From assembly GCF_003265705.1 (NCBI RefSeq), contig NW_020312894.1, positions 6,790,223 through 6,854,222 on the forward strand: DNA of 64,000 nucleotides, read 5' to 3'. This DNA comes from Callorhinus ursinus. Lineage: Eukaryota; Chordata; Mammalia; Carnivora; Otariidae. The position numbers and the translations under genes are program-made. The first letter of the stretch is position 1. Every line of letters begins with the position of its first letter. The notes beneath the pieces are model-generated. The model had not been told where the DNA came from, searched no databases, and worked only from the letters and a program-made list of their open reading frames with translations. Shown piece after piece: positions 25,401 to 36,000 of this stretch.

Positions 25401-28400
25401 TCAGAGCTGTGTTTGGTGCTTTCCCTAACATCCACATTCACTCCTGGGCGGAGAGGGAATACGGACATTCAGAACCAAACCAAACCAACCACCCGGGCCT
25501 CAGACACTAGGAAGGAGTCGGCGGGTGTGCTGAGGGGGTGCTGGAGAGAACTGGACTGGCGCTTGGCCGAGGGGAGGGGAGGGGAGGGGAGGGCACGTGG
25601 AAAAGCTGAGGCAGAAGTCCTGGTGCTAGCCGACAGTGAGCGTGTGAACTTCCCCGAGGGGGACCTGACGGAACAGGAGCTAGAAACACCCCTCCCTTGC
25701 TCAGCTTTAAAGACAGGAAGAGGATCCCGAGGGGCAGGCAGGGCAGAGCAGCAGGCGTGGGCTGGGGCCTCCAAAGGCAGCCAGTGAGGGGCTCCCTTCC
25801 AGCAAGGGAATCTTTGTTTTCCATGAAGCATCTTTTACCTCCTTTGCTCTGGTAGACAGGATGAAAAGTGAGCTGAAAAAGATGAAAGCAGTTTGAATGG
25901 CAGTAGATCTATAGGGAGTGGGGAGTTAATTTTTCAGAGCCGAAAAGATAAAGTCAGTGGAGCCAGCAAGGATAGGGGGAGCTTGGTGGCATCTTTTGAG
26001 AGCAAGGACGGTGGGTGCCATTGTTTGCCCAAGTACATGCTCTTGTTGCTAAGGAGGCCTGAGGGCACAGGACAGGGTCAACCGGGGTCTCCTCCCTGCT
26101 GTGTCGAGGCCAGGTGCATTCCCAGCACAAGGCAGAACTCCAGGTCCATCCTAAGTAACTACGGGTAGCAAGAAAGCATTAACTTCAAACTGAACCAGAT
26201 GACTGAATTTTAATATAAAATTTACAGCTAGAGCGGTAGATGACCTTAACAGAATTCCCAAACCAGCCTAGTAGTAATCCTTTTCTTATAAACATGTTGA
26301 GGTATTTTCATGGCTCAGGGGAACTTCTACTGTAGACCAGCCCCTCCTAGTTTGAGTAAATGCTGTGGCCGTGTACATCCTCGCTGTTCTTACATGAGAC
26401 AAACGGTCAGACACCTTCTGTCTCCCTTCAGAGCTGCCGATGAAGGGGGCTACACTGGTCGGCACCAGAACATGCTGCTCCCACAGTTCACTGGGCTTCC
26501 AGAACCCCCGCGGCCAGTGCAGGTGCTGCCAGCCAGCCCATGTCCCTGCGGCCTCCCTCCCGCCCGCTCACGTGACCTCCTCTTGAGGCGAGGCGGGCAG
26601 AGGACACAGAGACCACAGCTCCTTCCTGGCCGGGGCTCTTACAGCTCATGGCAAATCATCTTTTCTTCTTCTTTCCCTCCCAGACTGTGTTGAAAAGTGG
26701 TGTCATGATTACTTCCTCAACTGCTGTGCTCTCAGGATGGCAGACATTATCCGAGCTGAACTCTTAGAAATTGTCAAGCGAATTGAGCTCCCCTGTGCAG
26801 AACCTGCTTTTGGCTCAAAGGAAAACGCTCTGAACATAAAGAAGGCTCTCCTGTCCGGTTACTTCATGCAGGTGAGAATGGGGATGGGATGGCAGCCTTC
26901 AGTTTGGTCTTTCCAGAATGTCACGTGTTCGGGACGGTCTTTCAGGAAGTTCTCACCTAGGAGGATTCTTTTATTGGTGTCAACTTTAAATAAAACTGAA
27001 AACCTTCTGTGTTACTAAAGATACAGTAGTATGTATGTATGTATTTGTAAAGATTTTATTTATTTGACAGAGACAGTGAGAGAGGGAACACAAGCAGGGG
27101 GAGTGGGGGAGGAGAAGCAGGCTCCCCACTGAGCAGGGAGCCTGATGCGGGGCTCGATCCCAGGACCCTGGGATCATGACCTGAGCCGAAGGCAGACGCT
27201 TAACCATCTGAGCCAATCAAGTGCCCCAAGGTTTAGTATTTAAATGTACTTCCCCTCAAGGGCATTGAAGGGCTAAGCCAGAGTATGTTCACTTTGTTCA
27301 AAAGGACAAAAGGCCTTTTTTTTATCACAGCGGGAAAGTTAGGAAAACTCGCTCTTTTGCTGAGCATCAGATACAGTCCCTCATCTCACTGGTTTGTGAA
27401 TTCGCTCACATTTAACCGGTGATACCAATACCCAAGAAATAAAGGTAATGTCTCATTTGCTTCATCCCCTAAATGAAGGCTGTCTAATGCAGCTCCCCTA
27501 AATTAAAGCACATTGGGGAAGGAAGCACGTTCCTCATGTCACGGTCAGAGAAACTGTGGTATTTCCACTCACACTCTAAAGCAATCTTAATAGAGGAAAA
27601 AATGACATTTTAACATGAATTTCCTCCTCATGTACAGAAAGTAAGGTTCCTGCATCAGTGTTCCTGTACTAACCGAGCTAACACAGCCGGCATAAAGCAC
27701 CCGACATCTGGGTATGCTGCCCGTGGTGTGGCAGGTGGCGTGCTAGCGTTCACGCCCGAACATTAACGTCTGTAGCTGTTCTCCACCCACTGCCCTGAAG
27801 TTACTGAAGTTAGTAACGTCATCATCTGTCTCAAAGTTTTGGGCAAAACCTGTTTTTAGCTTATTTTCTAGATCTGAAAATAGGAAACATGGGTGGCAAA
27901 TGTGTAATTTTTACTATTTTGAACAAAGTACTTTGGAATTTTTTAAACATTTTTGTCTATTGATCTCTGTATTAACACAAAATCTTTTTTCTTAAAAACT
28001 CTACCTTGTAGATTGCGCGGGATGTGGACGGGTCCGGTAACTACTTAATGCTAACACATAAGCAAGTTGCTCAGCTGCATCCCCTGTCCGGTTACTCCAT
28101 CACCAAGAAAATGCCAGAGTGGGTTCTCTTCCACAAGTTCAGCATATCTGAGAACAACTACATCAGGATTACCTCAGAAATCTCTCCTGAACTGTAAGTT
28201 TAATAGAAAAAAGGGAGTTCTTTCCAGCTCATACTTGAGTAAATCACACATTTGGCTTTTATTACATTTTCAGTTAGGTTACGCCGGCACCATTTTAATT
28301 TATACTGAGTGTACCTACTTATGGTTTCCCTGATCTAAATGTTCCTCTCTTTGGGATCACAACATAAATGACATACCATGCAAAGGGGCTCCTGGCTGGC

Positions 28401-29416
28401 TCAGTCGGTGGAGCCTCAGATGCTTAATCTCGGGATCATGAGTTTGAGCCCCATGTTGGGTATAGAGATTACTTAAAAAAAAAAAAAAGTGTGGAAATAT
28501 TTAACAGCATAGTGCCTCTTAAAAGGAACAAAAAGCTGTAGAGAAATAGTGTTTGCAGGTGCAGACCTTGAGGAAGGCCCTCTCAGAACAGACGTGCCCC
28601 AAAGCTAGGGCCAGTGGGGAAGGGATCGGGGAGGCAGGCGGGTACCAGAGGTATAGGGCTTATGGGCCACATGAGGATCTGGAATTTATCCTAAGCGCAG
28701 TACGAAAGAATTCGAGAGTTTTAAGCAGGAGTAACATCTTTCCGTATAGACTTTTAAAGATGACTCCGGTGGCTTCGAGAGTGAACTGCAGGGGGCAATA
28801 GTGAGAATGAAGAGCAGTCGTTTGGGGCCACTGCAGATGTGGGTTCACCTGAACGTACACTCCTATCTGGACAGTGATGTTCAAGGCAGGAACCAAAACT
28901 AGTAGCTGGATGGGGAGTGGTATTACTTAATAAGACAGAGAGGCAAAGGCACCCCTCTCTTACCCACCCAAAGTTCTCTGGAACACCTGATGTGATCTTT
29001 CCCATGTTGTGCTGGGCATCACCCACTGTGTAGCATAACACTAGAGAAGCAAACTTATTCTAGAAATGCAATTGGGTTGATTCCATGAAAACCACAGGAA
29101 GTATTTATCCTGCAAAGGCAGATGGAGATGGAAGAGTTCAAATTAAATACCAGATTCTCCCCGGGTGGGAAGTCCCCACATGTAATGTTTGGTATCTCTC
29201 CCCAGAAAAGAAAAAAATCTCACCTTTTTGTTTTCAACAAACAGATTTATGCAGCTGGTGCCACCATACTATTTCAGTAACCTGCCTCCTAGCGAAAGTA
29301 AGGATATTCTCCATCAAGTAATGGATCACCTTTCACCTCTATCAACAATGAAAAAAGAACAGAAAATGTGTGAGAAGTGCCCTGAGACTACTGAGCAGAG
29401 ATGCACCATCCAGTAA
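4249..29416 (+). CDS. DHX32: DHX32, DEAH-box helicase-like protein 32 (10 coding exons, 5'-partial)
   Basis: Spliced from ten exons: 4249-4442, 8722-9094, 14205-14450, 15727-15826, 15914-16072, 23989-24180, 24986-25135, 26684-26871, 28012-28193 and 29245-29416. They total 1956 nt and give 651 residues plus a stop. The human protein is about 743 residues, so roughly 92 N-terminal residues, including the P-loop motif, lie left of the window. Seen: the end of RecA1 with DDVH where DEAH-family proteins carry DEAH, an INSSP stretch where motif III (SAT) belongs, RecA2 without the QRxGRAGR arginine-finger motif, then the HA2/ratchet region ([25 protein letters not shown]) and a C-terminal OB-fold-like region. 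The family normally unwinds or remodels RNA. With these motifs degenerate, I infer that helicase activity is weak or absent. Identity rests on near-complete agreement with the known mammalian protein and on closed splice phases. The gene converges with BCCIP at its 3' end. Confidence 0.97.
4690..5050 (+). mobile_element. L2-type LINE remnant
   Basis: Contains the L2 phrases CTCTGCTTGGAATGC and GGAAGGCTTCCCTTCACC; heavily diverged. Limits approximate. Confidence 0.55.
5428..6140. repeat. TGGTG/TGGTA pentamer satellite
   Basis: About 0.7 kb of imperfect five-base units, TGGTG and TGGTA with single-base variants; the plus strand has almost no C. Because five is not a multiple of three and the units contain no stop in either direction, long open frames appear automatically. 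The 264-codon minus frame of His/Thr/Pro/Tyr is such an artefact. Confidence 0.97.
7465..7635 (+). mobile_element. MIR remnant
   Basis: CCTCGTCCGTAAGATGGGG and GGGTTGTTGTGAGGGCAAAA match the MIR core and 3' part. Confidence 0.75.
8722..9094 (+). CDS. DHX32: DHX32 coding exon with the DDVH (motif II) box
   Basis: Acceptor TTCGTAG|G and donor CAC|GTAAGT, phase 0 at the end. It completes RYCTDDML and encodes [11 protein letters not shown]. The Walker B box is at 8798-8809 and reads DDVH rather than DEAH. INSSP at 8888-8902 sits where motif III (SAT) is expected. The last codon is CAC (His); the human protein has Gln at this junction. Confidence 0.97.
10619..10770 (-). mobile_element. SINEC
   Basis: Reverse Can-SINE with direct repeat AAATGGATTTTT at 10607-10618 and 10771-10782. 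Confidence 0.92.
11306..11500 (+). mobile_element. SINEC with CT-repeat and A tail
   Basis: Head GGGGCATCTGGGTAGCTCAG, long body, a CT dinucleotide run at about 11459-11478 and an A-rich tail. Confidence 0.92.
12560..12753 (+). mobile_element. Young SINEC with perfect 17-bp target duplication
   Basis: Close to a full-length SINEC; identical AAAAATAATTGCTCACA at 12543-12559 and 12754-12770 indicates a recent insertion. Confidence 0.95.
14205..14450 (+). CDS. DHX32: DHX32 coding exon (RecA2 region)
   Basis: Acceptor TTTAG|GATATTGAG, donor AAAG|GTAATT; 246 nt, phase 0 at both ends. Encodes [13 protein letters not shown] through [11 protein letters not shown], including [18 protein letters not shown] matches the motif V neighbourhood of DEAH helicases (VVDxG). 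Confidence 0.97.
14451..15726. other. DHX32 intron
   Basis: 1.3 kb of apparently unique sequence; no repeat or exon recognised. Confidence 0.6.
15727..15826 (+). CDS. DHX32: DHX32 coding exon replacing helicase motif VI
   Basis: Acceptor TTTAAAG|GTGTAC, donor TTCAG|GTAGCA; 100 nt, ending in phase 1. Encodes [10 protein letters not shown]...[18 protein letters not shown]. In active DEAH helicases the equivalent place reads QRxGRAGR with arginine fingers. Here the glycines and paired arginines are missing, as is known for DHX32. Confidence 0.97.
15914..16072 (+). CDS. DHX32: DHX32 coding exon
   Basis: Acceptor TTCTAG|GAAAACTC, donor CCAG|GTAGC; 159 nt, phase 1 at both ends. Encodes [16 protein letters not shown], then [20 protein letters not shown] and HCDFMNRP. 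The following intron begins with a CpG-rich stretch. Confidence 0.97.
17060..17140 (-). mobile_element. MIR remnant
   Basis: CCATTTTACGGATGAGGAAA and CCGAGTCACAG are the reverse MIR core. Confidence 0.7.
18225..18435 (+). pseudogene. Possible decayed coding fragment, identity unknown
   Basis: Two plus-strand open pieces meet with a frame change near 18301. The first reads [19 protein letters not shown] and stops at 18339; the second reads [16 protein letters not shown]...[18 protein letters not shown] and stops at 18433-18435. The composition looks protein-like and could be the tail of a processed pseudogene. I do not recognise the parent, and chance is possible. Confidence 0.25.
19290..19455 (+). 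mobile_element. MIR remnant
   Basis: CCTCAGTTTCTTCATCTG, then CTGGCATATAGTAAAT, in MIR order. Confidence 0.75.
19690..19830 (+). mobile_element. MIR remnant
   Basis: CACTTAGCTTTTCCTCATCT followed by a GGCATGAGGATACGG-type core. Confidence 0.6.
23989..24180 (+). CDS. DHX32: DHX32 coding exon (HA2/winged-helix region)
   Basis: Acceptor CTGCTAG|CCCCGG, donor GACAG|GTACTC; 192 nt. Encodes [19 protein letters not shown], then the HA2 signature [20 protein letters not shown] and [16 protein letters not shown]. In DEAH helicases this ratchet region packs against the RecA domains. Confidence 0.97.
24181..24985. other. DHX32 intron
   Basis: One SINEC (24350-24516, minus); the rest appears unique. 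Confidence 0.65.
24350..24516 (-). mobile_element. SINEC
   Basis: Reverse Can-SINE, poly-T start through GAGCCACCCGGGCGCCCC. Confidence 0.94.
24986..25135 (+). CDS. DHX32: DHX32 coding exon (HA2 continuation)
   Basis: Acceptor CTTAAAG|CTCCCAAC, donor GTGAAA|GTAAGT; 150 nt, ending in phase 1. Encodes [20 protein letters not shown] and [18 protein letters not shown], which is the GDH(F)TLLxxY signature of DEAH proteins. The codon split at its end is AAC (Asn), where I recall Tyr in human. Confidence 0.96.
25136..26683. other. DHX32 intron
   Basis: No SINEC. A GGGGA run near 25570-25592 is the only tandem feature noted; otherwise unique. Confidence 0.6.
26684..26871 (+). CDS. DHX32: DHX32 coding exon (OB-fold region start)
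   Basis: Acceptor CTCCCAG|ACTGTG, donor CATGCAG|GTGAGA; 188 nt. Encodes [20 protein letters not shown] and [11 protein letters not shown]. The latter is the conserved 'ALxSGYFxQ' beginning of the DEAH C-terminal OB-fold domain. Confidence 0.97.
26872..28011. other. DHX32 intron
   Basis: A GTAT run (about 27029-27044) abuts a minus-strand SINEC (27045-27227); the rest appears unique. Confidence 0.65.
27045..27227 (-). mobile_element. SINEC
   Basis: Reverse Can-SINE inserted next to a GTAT repeat (27029-27044); ends CAAGTGCCCC. Confidence 0.94.
28012..28193 (+). CDS. DHX32: DHX32 coding exon (OB-fold)
   Basis: Acceptor CTTGTAG|ATTGCG, donor GAACT|GTAAGT; 182 nt. Encodes [38 protein letters not shown] and [26 protein letters not shown]...NYIRITSEI is the family's OB-fold signature. 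Confidence 0.97.
28194..29244. other. DHX32 last intron
   Basis: One old-type SINEC (28385-28488, plus); nothing else recognised. Confidence 0.65.
28385..28488 (+). mobile_element. Older SINEC
   Basis: GGGGCTCCTGGCTGGCTCAG head and TAGAGATTACTTAAAA tail. Confidence 0.88.
29245..29416 (+). CDS. DHX32: DHX32 terminal coding exon
   Basis: Acceptor CAAACAG|ATTTATG; completes L then [20 protein letters not shown] and ends EQRCTIQ with TAA at 29414-29416. The C-terminal tail beyond the OB-fold is short and DHX32-specific. The 3' UTR runs on into the convergent overlap with BCCIP. Confidence 0.97.
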
Positions 29417-29785
29417 CTCTTCAGAATCTTTACAGAAAGCAAGATGTGCAATAAGTACCGCCCCAACCCCGCCGGCCTGAGCGTAGCTCCGCTGGAGGTG
29501 CAGACGTTTAACTTGAACAAGGAGAACACACCCCACACGAGAGTCTTGAAAAAAATAACACTTTGTATATTATTTAAAAATAAAAAAATAGAAGTTTTTA
29601 TTGAGTTCTTTTAAATTATGACTCCACATTTTCCTTCTTATTGGAAAAGCTTTTAATCAGCTATTCATAATTTGACCAAATTTTTTTAAAAAGCTATTTT
29701 GTAAATGGGTCACAGACATAGGTAACAGAGCCCTACTTTTTTGTAAGGGATCTTACTCTGAATAAAGTCACGAGTTTTTCAGTAA
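29417..29785 (+). terminator. DHX32: DHX32 3' UTR and poly(A) signals
   Basis: Two AATAAA hexamers follow the stop: a proximal one at 29579-29584 and a distal one at 29761-29766. The distal one has a T/GT-rich stretch 20-45 nt downstream, typical of a used cleavage site, so the main end is probably near 29780-29790. That end is about 65 nt short of the BCCIP stop codon on the other strand. Confidence 0.75.
29579..29602. terminator. Back-to-back poly(A) signals for DHX32 and BCCIP
   Basis: AATAAA on + at 29579-29584 and AATAAA on - at 29597-29602 (read as TTTATT on +) are separated by only 12 bases. The minus-strand hexamer is the first good signal after the BCCIP stop at 29852, giving a 3' UTR of about 270 nt ending near 29575-29580. 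The arrangement could end transcription from both sides. Confidence 0.7.
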
Positions 29786-29851
29786 ATCTGAGTTGTTTTC
29801 TGGTAATTTTATGTACACAAAACCATCCTACTACTGTCCATGGGAAATGGG

Positions 29852-30022
29852 TCAGACAGAAAGATGTTCTTTGAGTTTATCCATGATTTCGTTCATCCTG
29901 TCACCTGGAATCAACATCACGGTTCGCAAGGGCTTCATTGGGACGTCATCAAAGGACCACCTGCCTCCCAGACGAGTGTCGCTCTCTTCCTGCACCGAGT
30001 AGTTGAACTTCAGGATTGCTTT
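29852..30022 (-). CDS. BCCIP: BCCIP coding exon 7 (beta C-terminus)
   Basis: Acceptor TGGCTCAG|AAAGCA; 56 codons plus TGA at 29854-29852. Encodes KAILKFNYSVQEESDTRLGG, RWSFDDVPMKPLRTVMLIPG and ends KEHLSV. I did not find an exon for the human alpha-specific tail, so only beta is supported. Confidence 0.97.
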   Translation of the reverse strand, partial: KAILKFNYSVQEESDTRLGGRWSFDDVPMKPLRTVMLIPGDRMNEIMDKLKEHLSV

Positions 30023-33000
30023 CTGAGCCAAATATATAATCGTAAGTTAAAAATTCAGACAACCTAAAGGCAAACTTATTTACGTGGCAGCCAGGAATAC
30101 TGTTTGCCATGTGTTTGAGAATGACAGTGAACAGCAAAACACGGGACTAAAATAAGCTCAAATGGGATATTCAGGCACAAATTACAAAATGCTTACCAAA
30201 GAGATTTCTAACCTACAGGAGAAGCATGGAGAGCAGTGTCCCAGTCCTAAGAGGTGAACAGCAGCTACGTGACATAATGCTACTAAGCGTTTATAATTCT
30301 GAAGTCATTCATACTCATTCATATTCATTCTCACTTGATTCTCAATCTTGCAACAGAAAAGTGAAACAAACATTTGTAACATTTGACAATTAACGAGCAG
30401 CATGGTCTTCAAACACTGGTCTTTGCTCATTGTCCTGGCTGCTCCGTTGGAATCAGGCCGTGTGAAAACAGTAACCAGGACATCCTAAAATACCCAACCA
30501 GCCTTCCCTGAAACTATCTGCCTAAGGTGCTCAGGCGAAAAAATTTAATTTTCACTATTTACTTCCTGAAAAACAAGGGCAGAGCTGAATCTGTGGTACT
30601 TTAGTATTTAGTCGAAGGCTTTTTAAAAGCAGTGACAGATGGGGGCACCTGGGTGGCATCTGACTGTGGCTCAGGGTGTGAGCACATGTCTGACTCCCTG
30701 CTCAGCGGGGAGCCTGCTTCTCCCTCTCTGCCTCTCCCTTTCCCACTGCAGCTCCCCCTGCTTGTGCCTGCTCTCTCATAAAATCTTAAAAAAAAAAAAA
30801 AAAAAAAGTAGTAACAGACATCCTCTAATCCAGGAAAATAAGTTACCCCTCAGATTTACTTAACATTTTTAAGAGGTCAGGGTGAGAAAGCGTATTCTCT
30901 GGTATGTGGTTGTCCATCATGGCATAAGCCACCTTTCTGCAAGAAACTGCTAGAAATCCCAAAAGTGGGAGGACATCCAGGACCAAGGGCCCAGAGAAGC
31001 ATATAAGCCATCACTGGGGAGCATGGCCTGCCCCAGCTCTCACATCAACCACATGCACGACCTCAGATAATGGATCTAATCTCCCTCAGATTCTATGTCC
31101 CCATCGGTAAACCAGGACTAACATCTACCTCATAGTTGTTCTAGAATGACAGATCTTCTAGTAAGCATATTGAGTGCCTGATCACCATTCAATGTTCATG
31201 GCTTTTCTCCTCCCCAGGCTCCACCCTGGGGGCTGGGGGGCTGGTGACGAACCTGCTGCCAATGTACTAGGTTTGGGCACGGCGTTAGCCTCCAGCTGCT
31301 AGCAATATGGAGAAAGAGCAGCCATCCTCAGGGGATTTTGCCATAACTAGGAGAGCAGTCAATCCTGCCTATTGTCAAAAAAATCCTTATTTACATTCAA
31401 AGAGATGAGAACAGGACAGTTTTACCTCATAGAAAAATTCTTCCTCCGCATTTGCAAACATTAATTCCTCCTCCTTTTGGTTGTTCCCTTTCTTTTTGGA
31501 ATTGTTTTTTCCAGCTTCCACAAATGTCTTGCTAATCAGAAGGTAGAAGTAACACTTCCCACATGGCTTGTTCGTTTTGTGTGCCTCTGCTAGTTCTTTC
31601 CTACAAAGCATAACACAGAGAAGGTCTGCCTGCTGAGCCGGGTGAAATCCATCAACAAACCAGAACACAGGGAAAACCAGTGAGGCCTCTGCAGGGGGTT
31701 CTGTCGTCCCTGACACGGGCTTGATGGACAGACATCAGATCTGGACACTTCTAAAGCTATGAGTTCTACTTATGTAGGCAACTGCACTTGTGATGGACTA
31801 TGGCAGTGTTTTATAGTAAGCAGTAGGATGAATCCCTCAGATGATGTTGAATTGTGGATACACAGCAAATAACAGGAGTCTCAAATTCAGCCAACATCAC
31901 TGCTCTGCTTCTGCCGAAGTTTAAAACCGGTAAGAATCTGGATTTTTTAAAAACAAATGTTGGGGCGCCTGGGTGGCTCGGCTGGTTAAGCGACTGCCTT
32001 CGGCTCAGGTCATGATCCTGGAGTCCTGGGATCAAGTCCCGCATTGGACTCCCTGCTCAGGGGGGAGTCTGCTGCTCTCTCTGACCCTCCCCCCTTCATG
32101 TGCTCTCTCAAATAAAATCTTTAGAAAAGAAAAAATGTTTAACAGAGCCACAACCAATGCCATTAGAGCATCTGACAACCGGTCTCCAAGCACTAGAGTC
32201 CGGCGCTATGACTACAGTCCTGACATACTGCAGAAATGGCATGGCAGGACAGATTCCCCTAGACTTAGAATAGGCCATGGAGTGGCGACGTAGCCTTCCG
32301 AAAACTGCGCATGTCCCTATGCATCTGGCTAGTCAAAGATGTAAAGACTTCAGCTTTCTTTAATAGAGGACCAGGAGAAAGCACATCAGCCTCCTGTGAA
32401 ACCAAATAAAAATGAGCTCCAGCTGATCAGAAAAAAGGGCAAAACAAAGAACATGCAGAAGTCCAATGAATGGCAGCTGGGCATCAGGGTAGGGTGGGGA
32501 TGAGAATAAAACTAAAAAGCAATGAACCTGTTGCACGGGAAGCCTGAAGGCTCAGCCTGCCCTCACACCCGCACCAGCAATCAGTGGGCAGACGCAGGCA
32601 GCGCGCCCCCAGGGCAAGAGCACCTGCGGCACAGCGGGGAGTCGACTTCCATCCCGCTCTCCCTCGAGCACAGCAATCCCAATCCTTAGCTCTTCTGAAC
32701 AATTAAAATGTTATAAACCTAAAACCCCTGCATTAAGAAAGTACAACAGGGGCACCTGGGTGGCTCGCTCAGGCGAGCTTCCAACTCGGTTTCAGCTCAG
32801 GTCAGGATCTCAGGGTCGTTTGTAAAACAAAACAAAGAAGTAAAAAAACAACAACAGCAAACCCCAAGAAGCCAGAGGCACAGAACGAGGACTGCGGCTT
32901 CCTTAGTTATAAAACACCCCAGTGCGACTGAGGGGCTGTGCCCAGTCTGTTACTGGAGTAAGTGTTCGGCATCTTCTCCATGTCTCAGAAATTTGGGAAG

Positions 33001-36000
33001 ACGATGGAAACTTCAGCCCAGTAGAGGGTAAAAAGCCTGTATAAACTCAGCTGTGTTTCCGCCCTGGCCATCTCGTAAGACCATTCGGACCAGCACCGCA
33101 CATCGTTAAGAAGCCCACTGTGAAGAAGGGACACGCCTCTGGCAGGAGGGTCCTGCACTCGCTCGAGCCGCAAGGCTGCCCAGAGGGCGGGCGGCACGCT
33201 GACGGCCGAAACCCCGCCGCTGGGTCCGCCCCGGACTACTGTGCAGGGCACGTGGCCCGGGCTCTTACTGGAGCTGCTGATGCATGGGCAGCGCGATCTG
33301 AGGAGGGACGTTGATGAACCTCTCGCTGAGGAGGAAGCCCACAGGCTTGGAGGTGTCGTTCAAATGTGTGTCCAGCTGTTCTACCAAGCTCTTTCCACAG
33401 CTCTTCTCACAGGAGCTCAGGATCAGCTCTTTGATTTGCTCAGCACACTGGGTACCCTAGGAAGCAAAGACAAGGCTTGCTGTTCACTACGGGGCACACC
33501 TGGAGCAGAAAACAAAGTGCTTTCTATCACCTTCTACCTTACAGTGAGGGCAGTCTCCTGCCACCGCCTTTAAAAATCCCACCTGTCCTCAGTGCTGACT
33601 GCTTAAGCGTTTCTCAGAGTACCCACACCTGGTTATTTACGGCCCCACGAGCAGTGGTGACAGCGTTACACCAACACTCACACACGAGAATAGCAATTCC
33701 AGTCCATCTTGTAAAGACAGGTGGCAGTAACTGGAAAGTTCACGTAAAACCTGAAGATGAAGTCTGACCGGCATCTTATTCTGAGGAGGGTAAATAGCTG
33801 GTTTTCCTTTTCTATTAAAACTCAGCGAGTCATAGGGCGCCTGGGTGGCTCAGGTCCTGGGATCAAGCCCTGCATTGGCCTCCCTGCTCGGTGGGAAGCC
33901 TGCTTCTCCCTCTGTGCTTTCCCTCTCCCAAATAAATAAAAAAAATCTTAAAAAAAAAAAAAAAAGATTACAGTAAGACTTCACAAAAGCACATATCCTT
34001 ATTGTTAATCTCGTCTGATATAAAAAGTTATCATGCATTAAATAAAACAGGTGCTCAGATGCCACCCAGTGAAACCAACCTTTCTTTCAGTTAAATTTAA
34101 GAGACTTATGAACCCAAAAATCTCATCTTCATCCACATCGTCATCGCTGTCTTCTGAAACGTTCGTTTGCTATTTTAAAAAGAAAAAGAATTAAAATTGA
34201 TGTTTGGGTGGAAGTGGAATACCAACTCACGTCTCAGTTTTCAGACACTTTCCGTGGCTGCCGACACCGCAGGGAAGCATCGCACGCTGAGGACCGTGGG
34301 TCTTGCCCTATCAGCTCACCCCCCCTTGGTTCTGCTCCCCCTTGATACGTTGCGGAGGACTGCTTCCTGCTCCCAATTTTCTTTATGCGAGGTTCTCGAT
34401 ATATTACAAATCCAGACCAGAAAAAACCTCTTGAAATCAACCACCTGTCTGTCTTCTAAGCAATCTGGCGGCAGGCAGCCCTGCTCGCTCCTCTGCGGGT
34501 CCCGTCCACCCACACGCCTCTGCGGTGCAGGCCAGCCCCGAGCACTGGGAGGGCGAACAATGCTTGAGCACACTGACTCCTACCACAAGAGCAGGAGAGA
34601 AAAAGAGGGCAAGAAAGGAAATGATTCAGGAACGGAAAAGAATGAAATGCTTGACTCCAACGTGAACCTGCGACTCTACTGACAGCCCCCCCCCCCCCCC
34701 CCACCGGTCCGGCCCTCACGCTCCCTCCACACCTTCCTCCACGGGGCACACACACGCTTGCTCAGGCTGTGCACTCCCCCGGCGTCCCCAGCACCGAGGA
34801 CGGCAGGGACCCACGACTGTCCCATGTGTGTCCCTGACACTCTTCTGTGGGAAGGGAATGACAGGGCTCCGCCACCCATGGCAGCACCGCTGCTCACTGG
34901 GGTCCGGCTGAAGGAGCCGGCGCGCTCTTCGATCTAAGCCGGCTGGGCCACGGACGGGGGGACTCGGGCACAGGGGCTGCCAGGCTTTAAGACCAACATC
35001 TCTGCTGAGCCAGGCTATAAAAGACCACCGGTTTCTTCCTGTGGGAACGAGGAAGGCTGGGGAGGCGGAGGAAACAAAACTATGTGCCAAAATGAGAGCC
35101 GTTTCAAGCTCCACGAATCAAGAGGAGGCACTAACAGAGCACGGCCGTAACTCGGGAAGACACAACCCGTGCGAGCTGGGGGCATATCTGCTCGTGAAGG
35201 AGGGGGGCAAAGAGAACGCGTCCACCAGCCCTGGTCCCTCCAGATCAACAGGAGACCGATGTCCCGCAACTCACAGGCCTCCCACCTACTGCAACAAAAC
35301 GCAGCACTGACAGACCGAGGGCCAAGGGGAAGGAAAAGGAACGCTCAGTGTCGAATCCTAAGCAATTCCCCAAACTGGCACCTGGCTGGCTCAGCCACAG
35401 GAGCATGTGACTCTTGATCTCATGGCTTTGAGTTCGGATAGACAGAGAGCTTACTTTCCAAAAATAAAAGGAAGGGGGAGGGAGGGGGAGGAGGGAGGGG
35501 GAGGGAGGAGGGGGAGGGGAAGAAAGGGAAGAAAGAAATCCCCCAAATGGTCACCAGGCTCACAGGCAGTCGGCATCCCCTGGAGCACGCTCCCCGGTCC
35601 ACCTTGACCGGTCAGCAGCCATCAAGGCAACACCACGCGGCGGCGGCCTCTCCATGGGGCCGGGGTCATAATCCCATCAGCCTCATCCACGACCACCTGC
35701 CCCACCCCGCCCCCAGCAGGAGACCTGCCTGCTTGACCGGTTCACCACCCCTCCCACACCTCCTCTCATCCCTCAAGCCTCCTGGTTCAACACAATTCCT
35801 AGGACCTAAACCCTGAGCAACTGCACCTAACACCTCACCCCGGAATCTCTCCCTACACAACCCGCACGTGCAGTTCACGGCCCTCCCCCTGCCCTTTGCC
35901 CTCCACAGCCCTAGGATCTGCCATCTCTGCAAGAGTCCCAGAGGCTCCGGTCAAAGTTCTGGGCAGTCCCTCTCCTAGGGACATTAGACTGTCGCTGGGA

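Larger units (their letters stand above)
31601..33268. other. BCCIP intron
   Basis: SINEC copies at 31962-32135 and 32749-32820 (truncated); otherwise unique. Confidence 0.65.
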
